NCBI GenBank assembly: GCA_004557645.1
Contig: SFGI01000024.1
Location: 1-43,967, forward strand
DNA length: 43,967 nt
Reading direction: 5' to 3'
Origin: [Eubacterium] saphenum
Lineage (GTDB): Bacteria; Bacillota; Clostridia; Lachnospirales; Anaerotignaceae
Position numbers and translations under genes: made by a program. Shown piece by piece: positions 33,058-41,216 of this stretch; the first letter of the stretch is position 1, and each line of letters begins with the position of its first letter. The notes beneath the pieces are model-generated. The model did not search any database. It had not been told where the DNA came from and was given only the letters and a program-made list of their open reading frames with translations.

Positions 33058-33130
33058 TGCGGATGACAGGACTTGAACCTGCACGGGCGCAATGCCCACT
33101 AGAACCTGAATCTAGCGCGTCTGCCAGTTC
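33058..33130 (-). pseudogene. 5'-truncated tRNA-Leu copy B
   Basis: Another perfect copy of the same last 73 nt, cut at exactly the same base (GAACTGG...) and preceded by an A as in copy A. It too is followed by the terminator module (33012-33048). Between copies A and B lie about 175 nt with TAGTCC-TTC-GGACTA and a CCCC/GGGG palindrome, but no gene. Confidence 0.85.
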
Positions 33131-33156
33131 TTTACAATTTTTTAAAACTTTTTTCC

Positions 33157-33744
33157 TTACAGGAAAATGGGAACCAAAACCGGCACCAAAAGGGTACAAA
33201 TGACGCCGCTGACAAAGCTCAGCACCGCAATGGTCCCATTGGTGTTTTTGCTGATGATGCCCAAAGTCGTATCCATAGCTGTTGCCCCTGCAGGCGCAAT
33301 GGCACAGTAATAGTTCAGGTGGCTGGCAACAAAAGGCACCACGATAAAGGTCAGCATCTCTCGAAATACATTTGCCAGAAAGGCAATGGTACCCCCCACA
33401 GGGTTGCCTGCTTCCGTAATCAGGATACCGGAAAGGCTGTACCAGCCCAGACCAGCAGAAATCGCCAGCCCCTCCTTAATGGAAAGCTTCACAAAAAGGG
33501 CAGTGAGGACACCGCCGCAAAGAGAGCCCACCACTACCCCAAAGGGGATCAGCAGAATTTTAAATCCTAATTCTTTGATACGAGTAAAGACCTCTTTATT
33601 CAGACCCATATCGATCCCAACAGAAAACAGCAGGATCAACAACATATAAGAAGAAGCACTGTCAATAAAGGCACTCAGGTCTGCAGGCATGAAATAGCCT
33701 GCCCCGATACCCAGAACCAGCACAATTAAAATCGCAAAGCTCAT
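33157..33744 (-). CDS. lysO: LysO-family exporter, C-terminal part as a separate protein
   Basis: LysO (DUF340) exports lysine. In enteric bacteria it is one protein of about 300 residues; here the C-terminal region is a separate 195-residue protein with about six membrane segments, including VVGSLCGGVLTAL, GLGWYSLSGILITEAG (a conserved family motif) and LANVFREMLTFIVVPF. The ATG overlaps the stop of the N-terminal partner (ATGA), so the two are made together and presumably assemble. ATG 33744 follows a GGAGGGG site. This split form occurs in clostridia and is not a frameshift. Confidence 0.85.
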   Translation of the reverse strand: MSFAILIVLVLGIGAGYFMPADLSAFIDSASSYMLLILLFSVGIDMGLNKEVFTRIKELGFKILLIPFGVVVGSLCGGVLTALFVKLSIKEGLAISAGLGWYSLSGILITEAGNPVGGTIAFLANVFREMLTFIVVPFVASHLNYYCAIAPAGATAMDTTLGIISKNTNGTIAVLSFVSGVICTLLVPVLVPIFL

Positions 33745-34022
33745 TCCTTCCCCTCCTTTTCCAGAAACAGTGTGGAGAGGATGTAGATCACAATGGTACT
33801 GCACAAAGCGGTCAGAATAGCAAAAAGAACTGCCTTACCGCCCAGCAGGGGCAGATTCTTCACGATCTCCCCATTTCTGCCGATGCTGACACCCATGCAA
33901 AAGATCAGCAGCATCAGCCAGACTGTCTGCAATTTACTGTTGATCTTGATGCCTTTTTCATTCAAAAAACCTTTGTATCCAATGAAAAATCCAATTCCCA
34001 CAACAAGAAAAATATCCCACAT
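33741..34022 (-). CDS. lysO: LysO-family exporter, N-terminal part as a separate protein
   Basis: The 93-residue protein has three hydrophobic segments (about residues 2-18, 32-50 and 63-85) and matches the N-terminal region of LysO (FLVVGIGFFIGYKG, LLIFCMGVSIGRN). ATG 34022 is preferred because TTTTGGAGG precedes it; a TTG at 34037 would absorb that site. It is 4 nt overlapped with the C-terminal partner gene. Confidence 0.82.
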   Translation of the reverse strand: MWDIFLVVGIGFFIGYKGFLNEKGIKINSKLQTVWLMLLIFCMGVSIGRNGEIVKNLPLLGGKAVLFAILTALCSTIVIYILSTLFLEKEGKE

Positions 34023-34040
34023 TTTTCGTTCCTCCAAAAT

Positions 34041-34069
34041 CTGCCCCTATGCATCCGGCATAGGGGCAG
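34041..34069. promoter_or_regulatory. Hairpin between ltaE and lysO
   Basis: CTGCCCCTATGC and GCATAGGGGCAG pair around a 5-nt loop. On the + strand it is followed by TTTCTTTCTT, on the minus strand only by ATTTT just ahead of lysO. It could end ltaE transcription weakly or act as a leader hairpin for lysO. Confidence 0.5.
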
Positions 34070-34107
34070 TTTCTTTCTTATGTACTTATGTACTTCTGTT
34101 TTTCGGC

Positions 34108-35142
34108 TTACTGCACGCTTTTCATCAGATCGACCACTTTGTCGATCTCTTCTCTGGAAACATAGGCATGGGTCACATAACGCATGATGCCGTTATCCTC
34201 CCCATTGATGATAACGCCGTTCTCCGCCATATATTTCACCAGCGCAGCGGAATCCAAAGGATAGTCTTTCAGCTTAAAGAAGACCATACTGATCTGTTGG
34301 CGTTCTTTATAGACCTCCAGTCCTTTCACTTCCATCAGTCGTTCCACCATATAAGCGGCATTTTCGTGGTCTTCCTTCAGTCGTTTTGTCATCTTTTTCA
34401 GGGCAACGATGCCTGCTGCTGCCAAAATACCTGCCTGACGCATGCCGCCGCCCAGCATTTTCCGTTTTCTTCTGGCCAAAGCAATAAATTCCTTGCTGCC
34501 CACCAGAACAGAGCCTACAGGCGCACACAGTCCTTTGGACAGGCAGACGGACATGGTATCACAATACTGTGCCATTTCCTTTACATCCACATCCAGATAA
34601 GCTGCCGCATTGAAGATACGGGCACCATCCACATGGACAGGCAGATCATATCTCTTCGCCAGTTCCCAAACAGACTTCATATATTCCACGGAACGCACCT
34701 GACCGTCGGAATCTGCATTTTCATAGGTGATGAGGGCTGTTCTGGGCTGGTGGATATCATTGGGATCCTTGCGGATATAGTTTTCCACCATATCCAAAGG
34801 CATTTCCCCTGCCACATTCTGCACTGTTCTCAGCTGCGCCCCCGCGATGATGGCTGCGGAACCTGCTTCATGGGCAACGATATGGCAGTTATCGGGCAGG
34901 ATCACTTCTTCCCCTCTCACCACATGGGTAAACAATGCCACCTGATTGCTCATAACGCCGCTGGGAACGAACAGCCCAGCTTCCTTGCCAAACATTTCCG
35001 CCGTCAGCCGTTCCAGTTCGTTGATGGTGGCATCATCGCCATAGACGTCATCCCCCACCACTGCTTCAAACATGGCCTGACGCATCTCATCGGTGGGCAG
35101 TGTGACTGTATCACTTCTTAAATCGATTTTTCCGTTGATCAT
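34108..35142 (-). CDS. ltaE: Low-specificity L-threonine aldolase
   Basis: This PLP enzyme splits L-threonine and allo-threonine to glycine and acetaldehyde. The 344-residue protein begins with the signature DLRSDTVTLPTDEMRQAM, and has VPSGVMSNQVAL, the VHVDGARIFNAA aspartate and the PLP lysine in SVCLSKGLCAPVGSVL (about residue 200). It follows the ABC-F gene by 16 nt, with AGGAGGGAC ahead of the ATG, so the two form a unit. Confidence 0.93.
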   Translation of the reverse strand: MINGKIDLRSDTVTLPTDEMRQAMFEAVVGDDVYGDDATINELERLTAEMFGKEAGLFVPSGVMSNQVALFTHVVRGEEVILPDNCHIVAHEAGSAAIIAGAQLRTVQNVAGEMPLDMVENYIRKDPNDIHQPRTALITYENADSDGQVRSVEYMKSVWELAKRYDLPVHVDGARIFNAAAYLDVDVKEMAQYCDTMSVCLSKGLCAPVGSVLVGSKEFIALARRKRKMLGGGMRQAGILAAAGIVALKKMTKRLKEDHENAAYMVERLMEVKGLEVYKERQQISMVFFKLKDYPLDSAALVKYMAENGVIINGEDNGIMRYVTHAYVSREEIDKVVDLMKSVQ

Positions 35143-35158
35143 ATTTCGTCCCTCCTGC

Positions 35159-36778
35159 TCAGGACAACTTTTCTCTCATGGCATCAATGCTTTCATCTTC
35201 AATGTATTCATCGTAGGTCATCTGTCTGTCGATGATACCGCCGGGCAAGATCTCGATGATTCTGTCTGCGATAGTCTGCACGAACTGATGGTCATGGGAA
35301 TCGAACAGCAGTGTACCTTTATAATCTGTCAGGCCTTCATTCAGGGCTGTGATGGATTCCAAGTCCAGATGGTTGGTGGGCTCGTCCAAAATCATAACAT
35401 TGGCACCGCTCATCATCATTTTGCACAGCATGCAGCGCACTCTTTCGCCACCGGACAGAACGCTTGCTTCTTTCAGGGCTTCTTCGCCGCTGAACAGCAT
35501 TCTGCCCAGCCAGCCGCGGATATCAGAATCATACTGTTCCCCTTCTTTTGCAAAGGGACGCAGCCATTCGATCAGGCTGTCCTTGCAGCCTTCAAAATAT
35601 TCGGAGTTATCTTTGGGGAAATATGCTGTTTTTGTAGTGATGCCCCATTTGAAGGTACCTTCATCGGGTTCCATTTCGCCCATCAGGATCTGGAACAGGG
35701 TTGTTCTGGCGATTTCATCCTTGCCAACGAAAGCAACCTTTTCGTGGGGACGGATCATAAAGCTTACATTGTTCAGAACTTTTTTGCCATCGATGGTTTT
35801 GGAGATGCCATCTACCAGCAGTACGTCATTCCCAACCTCTCTGTCCTGCTTGAAGCTGCAGAAGGGGTAACGGCGGCTGGAGGGCTTGATAGTATCCATC
35901 TGCAGGTTATCCAGCAGTTTCTTTCTGCTAGTCGCCTGTTTTGCTTTGGAAGCGTTGGCACTGAAGCGCTGGATAAAGTCCTGCAGTTCTTTGATCTTCT
36001 GTTCCACTCGCTTATTCTGATCTTTCAGCTGACGCTGGGTCATCTGAGTATAGCTGTACCAGAAATCGTAGTTACCGACGAACATAGTGATCTTGCCATA
36101 GTCGATATCGGCAATGTTTGTGCAGACCTTATTCAGGAAGTGACGGTCGTGGGAAACAACGATGACGGTATTTTCAAAATTCATCAGGAATTCTTCCAGC
36201 CATTTGATGGCATGGATATCCAGATGGTTGGTAGGTTCGTCCAGCAGCAGGATATCGGGGTTGCCGAACAGTGCCTGTGTCAGCAGGACTTTCACCTTCT
36301 GACCACCTGTCAGTTCCTTCATTTTTACATAATGGAATTCATTGGTGATGCCCAGACCATTCAGCAGCATTTCCGCATTGGATTCTGCCGCCCAACCGTC
36401 CAGTTCTGCAAATTCGCCTTCCAGTTCTGCGGCTTTGATGCCGTCCTCATCTGTGAAGTCCTCTTTCATGTAGAGGGCATCTTTTTCCTTTCTGATATCA
36501 TACAGTCTCTTATGACCATACAACACACATTCTACTACTTCGAAATCATCAAACAGGAAGTGGTCCTGTTTCAGAACAGCCATTCTTTCACCGGGGGTGA
36601 TAAATACAGAACCTTTATTGGGTTCCATCTCCCCTGCCAGAATTTTCAGGAATGTAGATTTGCCGGCACCGTTGGCACCGATCAGGCCATAGCAGTTGCC
36701 CTTTGTAAAGTTGATATTCACATCGTTGAATAGTACTCTGCCACCATACTGGAGGCTGACACCCTGTGCAGCGATCAT
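35159..36778 (-). CDS. ABC-F family ATPase
   Basis: ABC-F proteins have two ATPase domains and no membrane part; most act on the ribosome, some giving antibiotic protection. The 539-residue protein has Walker A GANGAGKST (about 37-45), signature LTGGQ and LLLDEPTNHLD in domain 1, a linker rich in Lys/Arg/Gln (about 240-300), and signature LSGGE with MILDEPTNHLD in domain 2. The second Walker A is atypical: VGKDEIARTT, with Arg in place of the catalytic Lys, so site 2 may be weak. It resembles YkpA/YbiT-type housekeeping members. ATG 36778 follows AAAGGAGAG. Confidence 0.9.
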   Translation of the reverse strand: MIAAQGVSLQYGGRVLFNDVNINFTKGNCYGLIGANGAGKSTFLKILAGEMEPNKGSVFITPGERMAVLKQDHFLFDDFEVVECVLYGHKRLYDIRKEKDALYMKEDFTDEDGIKAAELEGEFAELDGWAAESNAEMLLNGLGITNEFHYVKMKELTGGQKVKVLLTQALFGNPDILLLDEPTNHLDIHAIKWLEEFLMNFENTVIVVSHDRHFLNKVCTNIADIDYGKITMFVGNYDFWYSYTQMTQRQLKDQNKRVEQKIKELQDFIQRFSANASKAKQATSRKKLLDNLQMDTIKPSSRRYPFCSFKQDREVGNDVLLVDGISKTIDGKKVLNNVSFMIRPHEKVAFVGKDEIARTTLFQILMGEMEPDEGTFKWGITTKTAYFPKDNSEYFEGCKDSLIEWLRPFAKEGEQYDSDIRGWLGRMLFSGEEALKEASVLSGGERVRCMLCKMMMSGANVMILDEPTNHLDLESITALNEGLTDYKGTLLFDSHDHQFVQTIADRIIEILPGGIIDRQMTYDEYIEDESIDAMREKLS

Positions 36779-36920
36779 GTTTTTCTCTCCTTTTTCTTCT
36801 TTTTTATATATCACTATTTCATAAAACGTCAAAACGCAATTAGATTTTATTATAACACAAAGAATACACAAAAAGAAAGGGGAAACCGCCCTTTTGCAGG
36901 AAAATCCTTGATTTTTCAAG

Positions 36921-36958
36921 AAAAAAACCTGTTTCGGTTTCCCAAAACAGGTTTCATT
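36921..36958 (-). terminator. Terminator of the lipoprotein gene
   Basis: On the minus strand AAACCTGTTT and AAACAGGTTT pair around a loop, followed by TTTT. Confidence 0.85.
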
Positions 36959-36970
36959 TTCACGATCCTA

Positions 36971-37852
36971 TTATTTTTCTTCTTCCAACATGGAAATTTC
37001 TTTTTCATAATTGATGGCATCACTTTTTGCCGCCGCAGGGATCTCTTCCGCTGTCACGCCGCCCAACTGGGTCAATTGGGAAGTGATGGTATAGGTTTCC
37101 ACGGTCACGCCGTTTTCCAGGGTGCCGCCGCCCAATTCTTTCAGCACATTATTGGTGACCGTTTCCAGTGCCTTCGCCAAGTCGATCTCATAGGAGAGGG
37201 GCGCGCCTGTTTTCCCGTCCACCACAAACTTCACAGGAACATCCCCCACCCCTGCAAAATAAACTTCGGACAAACCGCTCATGCCCGCCAGCTGAAATAA
37301 CCTTCCGCTCTCCTCCACGGTGTATACCTTTGCTTCCGGAATCATCGCTGTCAGGGTCAGTTCGTTTCCACTGTCGGCGATGTTCCAGTCTTCTGCCGCA
37401 GAAAGGATGTTTTCCATATTATTAAGGGTATTGTATACCTGAATGCTGCCCATGGCATTTTCTTTTGTCATGGTCATTTCTGTCCATCGCCCATCATAAT
37501 TCATGTATTGATTGATGGCGTCGCCGCTTTCCTCCAAATAAAGGGCGTATACTTCCTCCGAACTGTCAAAATCCATCTTGGTACTTACTTTTACATACAA
37601 AGGCTCTTTCACCAAAGTGATCTCGCCATTGGTAGCCGTTTTCCCGGTATCTTTCATAGAAACCACTGCTTCAAAATCTGCCGCAAAGCTATCGGCTGCT
37701 GCCAAAGCATCCTTCGCCGCCTGCACGTATTCCTCCGCAGAGCCTTCTGTAATGGCTGCCGATGTTTCCGCAGCATTGCTGCCGCATCCTGCCATTGCTA
37801 ATATTCCAGCTAAAGCCATTCCCAGCATCAGCCATTTCTTTTGTTTTTTCAT
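36971..37852 (-). CDS. Lipoprotein of the DUF6612/LolA-like type
   Basis: The 293-residue protein has a lipoprotein signal peptide: MKKQKKWLMLGMALAGILAMAGC, with lipobox LAMAGC and lipid-carrying Cys23. The mature part is beta-rich (ADFEAVVSMKDTGKTATNG, LYVKVSTKMDF) with the incomplete beta-barrel look of LolA/LppX and DUF6612 proteins, which bind lipids or sit at the membrane surface. Function is unknown. ATG 37852 follows GAGGAG; a longer frame to 38020 has no support. It appears monocistronic. Confidence 0.75.
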   Translation of the reverse strand: MKKQKKWLMLGMALAGILAMAGCGSNAAETSAAITEGSAEEYVQAAKDALAAADSFAADFEAVVSMKDTGKTATNGEITLVKEPLYVKVSTKMDFDSSEEVYALYLEESGDAINQYMNYDGRWTEMTMTKENAMGSIQVYNTLNNMENILSAAEDWNIADSGNELTLTAMIPEAKVYTVEESGRLFQLAGMSGLSEVYFAGVGDVPVKFVVDGKTGAPLSYEIDLAKALETVTNNVLKELGGGTLENGVTVETYTITSQLTQLGGVTAEEIPAAAKSDAINYEKEISMLEEEK

Positions 37853-38040
37853 AGGGACTCCTCCTCGCTGCTTCCCTTTCGCAAATAAAATATTCACGAA
37901 AAACGCAGAACACAGTCTTTGCAGTTTCATTTTAGCGAAAATGCCTTTTCTTTTCAAGGGGATTGGCCTTTTTTCAAAAAAAACTAAGAATTCTGTAAGA
38001 ATTTGGGCAAACATCTCCACTCTTTTCCAAAATCATCCAT

Positions 38041-38072
38041 TAAAATAGACCTTTGCTCTCCACAAAGGTCTG
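38041..38072 (-). terminator. MATE gene terminator
   Basis: On the minus strand AGACCTTTG, seven-nt loop, CAAAGGTCT is followed by ATTTTA. Confidence 0.75.
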
Positions 38073-38078
38073 TTCCGT

Positions 38079-39410
38079 TTACGCATAATGATATTTTTTC
38101 CGTTTGGTGATAAAGAAATAGATCGTAACGATCAGTGCCGCTCCTTCTGCCACGGAAATAGAATACCAAACACCATCCAGCCCCAGAAGCATGGGCAAAA
38201 TCAGAATAGAAAGAACTTCAAACACCACCGTGCGCAAGAAAGAAATGATGGCGGAAACCACGCCGTCATTCAGTGCCGTGAAAAAGGCAGAACCAAAAAT
38301 ACTGAAACCACACAGCAGGAAGGACAGAGAATACAGGCGGAAGCCTCTCACCGTCATAGCGTATAGCTCTGCATCATATCCAACAAAAATCTTAGACAGC
38401 GGTGTTGCCAGCAGCATAGCCGCCGCCGTCAGCGCGCCCCCCGTCGCCAAATTCAATTCCAGGCTTTTTCTATATACATTTTTCAGTTCCAAATGATTCT
38501 CCGCCCCGTAATGGAAGCTGAAAATAGGGGCAGTGCCGATGGAATAGCCAATAAAAATCGCAATGAAAATAAAATTCACATACATGATGACGCCATAAGC
38601 CGCCACACCGCTCTCCCCGGAAATTTTCATCAGCTGCAGGTTATATAGCATGGAAACGATGGAACGGGAAATATTGGACACCAGTTCTGACATACCGTTG
38701 CTGCAGGACTGCAGCAGAGCCTGCCCCATGAATGTTGTCTTTGTCAGCTGCAGCAGGCTGTCGTTTTTCCGCAGAAAATAGAAGAAGGGAACAATACCGC
38801 CCACACACTGGCTGATCGCCGTTGCCCCCGCAGCACCGGCAACTCCCCATCGAAAAAAGGCGATAAACAATGCATCCAGCACCATATTCGTAACCCCAGC
38901 GATCACCGTGACCACCAGCCCCATGGCAGGCTTCTCCGCTGTGATAAGGAAACTCTGGAACACATTCTGCAGCATGAAGCCGGGCAAAGCCAGCATCAAA
39001 ATCCTGCAATACACAACGCAGTATCCCAGCATTTGCTCATCCGCTCCCAATAGCATAGAAATAGGTTTGATAAAAACAATGCCAAACACCGCCAGCACAG
39101 CACCAAAGCCGATGGATACATAGATCAGCAGGGAAAAGATCTGATTGGCTTTTTCTCTGTCTCCTTCCCCCAAAGTCTTTCCCACAAGGGCACTGCCGCC
39201 GGTTCCGATCATAAAGCCAAAGCCCCCCAGCAGCATGGCAAAGGGCATAATGAGGTTGACTGCCGCAAAGGGCGTTTTCCCTACGAAGTTTGAAATAACT
39301 AGTCCATCCACCACACTATAGATAGACGTAAAAATCATCATCACAATAGAAGGGAGAACAAACCGCATCAGCCTGCTGTATGTAAAATGGTCAGATAACT
39401 GGATATTCAT
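38079..39410 (-). CDS. MATE-family efflux transporter
   Basis: The 443-residue protein has twelve predicted membrane helices in two six-helix halves, the MATE layout. Family motifs include LPSIVMMIFTSIYSVVDGLVI near the N-terminus, and IGTGGSALVGKTLGEGD in the loop of the first half. Members export drugs and cations using Na+ or H+. It overlaps the upstream cytidylate-kinase-like gene by 4 nt (ATGA), a common pairing in clostridia. Confidence 0.9.
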   Translation of the reverse strand: MNIQLSDHFTYSRLMRFVLPSIVMMIFTSIYSVVDGLVISNFVGKTPFAAVNLIMPFAMLLGGFGFMIGTGGSALVGKTLGEGDREKANQIFSLLIYVSIGFGAVLAVFGIVFIKPISMLLGADEQMLGYCVVYCRILMLALPGFMLQNVFQSFLITAEKPAMGLVVTVIAGVTNMVLDALFIAFFRWGVAGAAGATAISQCVGGIVPFFYFLRKNDSLLQLTKTTFMGQALLQSCSNGMSELVSNISRSIVSMLYNLQLMKISGESGVAAYGVIMYVNFIFIAIFIGYSIGTAPIFSFHYGAENHLELKNVYRKSLELNLATGGALTAAAMLLATPLSKIFVGYDAELYAMTVRGFRLYSLSFLLCGFSIFGSAFFTALNDGVVSAIISFLRTVVFEVLSILILPMLLGLDGVWYSISVAEGAALIVTIYFFITKRKKYHYA

Positions 39411-40021
39411 TTTCCATCCCTCCCCAGCATGATTCTGGCATATTCCGCAATGGCAGGAACGATTTCTTTGATAATCACATCAGAAGTGTTGATACACAGG
39501 TGATACGCCTCTTTCTCGCCCCATGTCCGTTCTGTCATCAGCTCTCTGGATTTTCTGCGGCCTTTGTCCACCTGCCTGATGCGCTTCACCATTTCCGCAG
39601 CGGTCAGGTTTCCCTCTTCTCTTGCCATGCAGCGGTTCACCTTGCTTTCCATATTGGCATAAACGAACAGGTTCAAAGGCTGAAATTCCTCCAGAGCAAT
39701 ATCGGCATTCCTGCCGATAATGATAAAATCCTCACCTTTTTCCGCGATCTTCTTCAGCAGCTTCTGCTGTTCTGCTAAAAGCTTTGCCGTATTGCTTTCG
39801 CCGCCCGGATAAGAAAAGGTACGGGCAAAAGTGATGCGAAAATGATGCACATTCCCCCGCTCCATTTTTCTACTGACATAGGCTTCATCCATAGCTGTTT
39901 TCTCTGCCAAAGCCGTCAGAATTTCTCTGTCATAATACTGCATCCCCAGGGCATCGGCCAGACGCTTGCCCAGCTCTCTGCCGCCGCTGCCGAATTCTCG
40001 GCTGATCGTAATGATTCTCAT
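39407..40021 (-). CDS. Cytidylate kinase-like protein
   Basis: The 204-residue protein has an N-terminal P-loop variant SREFGSGGRELGKRLAD (about 7-23), an aspartate-rich YYDREIL segment and LIDRADIA-like IIGRNADIAL, as in the cytidylate-kinase-like family that lacks the CMP-binding insert of true Cmk. Its substrate is not established. It is translated together with the MATE transporter. ATG 40021 follows AGGAGG-like AAGGAGGAAA; the longer frame from 40054 has no ribosome site. Confidence 0.85.
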   Translation of the reverse strand: MRIITISREFGSGGRELGKRLADALGMQYYDREILTALAEKTAMDEAYVSRKMERGNVHHFRITFARTFSYPGGESNTAKLLAEQQKLLKKIAEKGEDFIIIGRNADIALEEFQPLNLFVYANMESKVNRCMAREEGNLTAAEMVKRIRQVDKGRRKSRELMTERTWGEKEAYHLCINTSDVIIKEIVPAIAEYARIMLGRDGK

Positions 40022-40045
40022 GCTTTTTCCTCCTTGATTTCTATT

Positions 40046-40330
40046 GAAAACCATTCATATGACTTCGTCTTACTCATGATTTGCTCCGCAGATTAAAAAC
40101 CATTCGTAAGCCTTCGTCTCACTCATGATTTGCTCCGCAAATCTTCTTTTCTTCCATAGAGACATTCCTCCTTTGCGAGCAAAAAGATTGTCTCCATAAA
40201 AATGGTTTTCATAAAACCATTCGTAAGACTTCGTCTTACTCATGATTTGCTCCGCAAATCTTCTTTTCTTCCATGGAGACTTTCCCTCTTTGCAAGCAAA
40301 AGGGATGTCTCCATGGAAGAAAAATGGTTT
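40046..40330. repeat. Three tandem intergenic repeat units with hairpins
   Basis: This 470-bp gene-free gap (40022-40493) holds three units starting near 40046, 40095 and 40213. Each begins AAACCATTC, then has a GTAAGAC-TTC-GTCTTAC-type palindrome, then TTTGCTCCGCAAA (40080, 40129, 40246). Units 2 and 3 continue with CTTCTTTTCTTCCAT and a long hairpin; in unit 3 it is near perfect (CTTCCATGGAGAC at 40268-40280 with GTCTCCATGGAAG at 40307-40319). Unit 1 is cut short. Confidence 0.75.
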
Positions 40331-40344
40331 TCTCCGCCTGAAAA

Positions 40345-40384
40345 CAAAAAATGCGCCCGGTTATTTTCATAACCGAGCGCACTC
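40345..40384 (-). terminator. tcdA operon terminator
   Basis: On the minus strand TGCGCTCGGTTAT, loop GAAA, ATAACCGGGCGCA is followed by TTTTTTG, a very strong intrinsic terminator. The stretch from here to tcdA (40385-40493) has no feature. Confidence 0.88.
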
Positions 40385-40493
40385 GACATCTTCTCCGACT
40401 TCGCAATTCCGATTGCAAGCCCTCCGATGAACACAATTCAATTTTCAAACAGCACTTATCTTAGCAGAAGTATTTTTCAATGTCAATACCATT

Positions 40494-41213
40494 TTATTCC
40501 AATTCCACTCCGACAATATGACGGATGACTTCCCCCGCCAAAATCATCCCTGCCACAGGGGGTACGAAGGACAAACTGCCGGGGATCTGCCGTTTCCCCG
40601 TTTCCTGAGAATCAACAGGCTTCAGGGGCAGCTCTTTAGAATAGACCACCTTCACGCCGCTGATGCCACGGTTCTTCAATTCCTTTCGCATCACCTTTGC
40701 CAGCGGGCAGACAGATGTTTTGGAGATATCCGCCACTTCAAAACGAGTGGGGTCCAATTTATTCCCCGTACCCATGCAGCTGATGACTTCTGTCCCTGCC
40801 TTTTTCGCTTCTTCGATCAGCAGCAGCTTGGAAGTCACCGTATCAATGGCATCCACGATATAGTCATAGGATGCAAAATCGATCAGATCTCTGTTTTCCG
40901 CCCCATATACACAGGGATATTCTACCACTTCCGTCTCGGGGCAGATATCATGGATACGTTCCGCCATAACTTCCGTTTTCTTTCTGCCAATGGTTTTTTG
41001 TGTGGCGATCAGCTGGCGGTTAATATTGGTCAGGCTGACCGTATCCCCATCGATGAGGGCCATATGGCCTACGCCGCCCCTTGCCAGTGCTTCTGCCGCA
41101 AAGGAGCCTACGCCCCCTATGCCGAATACTGCCACACGGGCCTTTCGCAGCCGTTTGATCCCTTCTTTTCCCAAGAGCAGCTCTCCCCTGGAAAATACAT
41201 GCAGTTCATCCAT
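40494..41213 (-). CDS. tcdA: tRNA threonylcarbamoyladenosine dehydratase TcdA
   Basis: TcdA converts t6A37 of ANN-decoding tRNAs to its cyclic form ct6A using ATP. The 239-residue protein is an E1-like (ThiF/MoeB) enzyme: nucleotide loop VFGIGGVGSFAAEALARGG (about 30-48), DGDTVSLTNINRQ (about 55-67), DAIDTVTSKLLL and the C-terminal FVPPVAGMILAGEVI. It is 3 nt downstream of the FUSC-HAD gene and probably co-transcribed. Without tools I cannot exclude a closely related E1-like enzyme, but the pattern is that of TcdA. Confidence 0.9.
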   Translation of the reverse strand: MDELHVFSRGELLLGKEGIKRLRKARVAVFGIGGVGSFAAEALARGGVGHMALIDGDTVSLTNINRQLIATQKTIGRKKTEVMAERIHDICPETEVVEYPCVYGAENRDLIDFASYDYIVDAIDTVTSKLLLIEEAKKAGTEVISCMGTGNKLDPTRFEVADISKTSVCPLAKVMRKELKNRGISGVKVVYSKELPLKPVDSQETGKRQIPGSLSFVPPVAGMILAGEVIRHIVGVELE

Positions 41214-41216
41214 CGC

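Noticed and set aside
32765..33130. Copies A and B as functional tRNA-Leu genes
   Set aside because: The sequences before them cannot pair with the 3' acceptor strand and the D-arm start is missing.
33741..33744. Frameshift splitting lysO
   Set aside because: The second gene has its own ribosome site and an ATGA start/stop overlap, and neither half shows a decayed join; this is a genuine two-gene form.
34076..34096. ATGTACTT direct repeat as a WalR-like box
   Set aside because: The repeats are 9 bp apart and read TGTACT, not TGTWAH at 11 bp.
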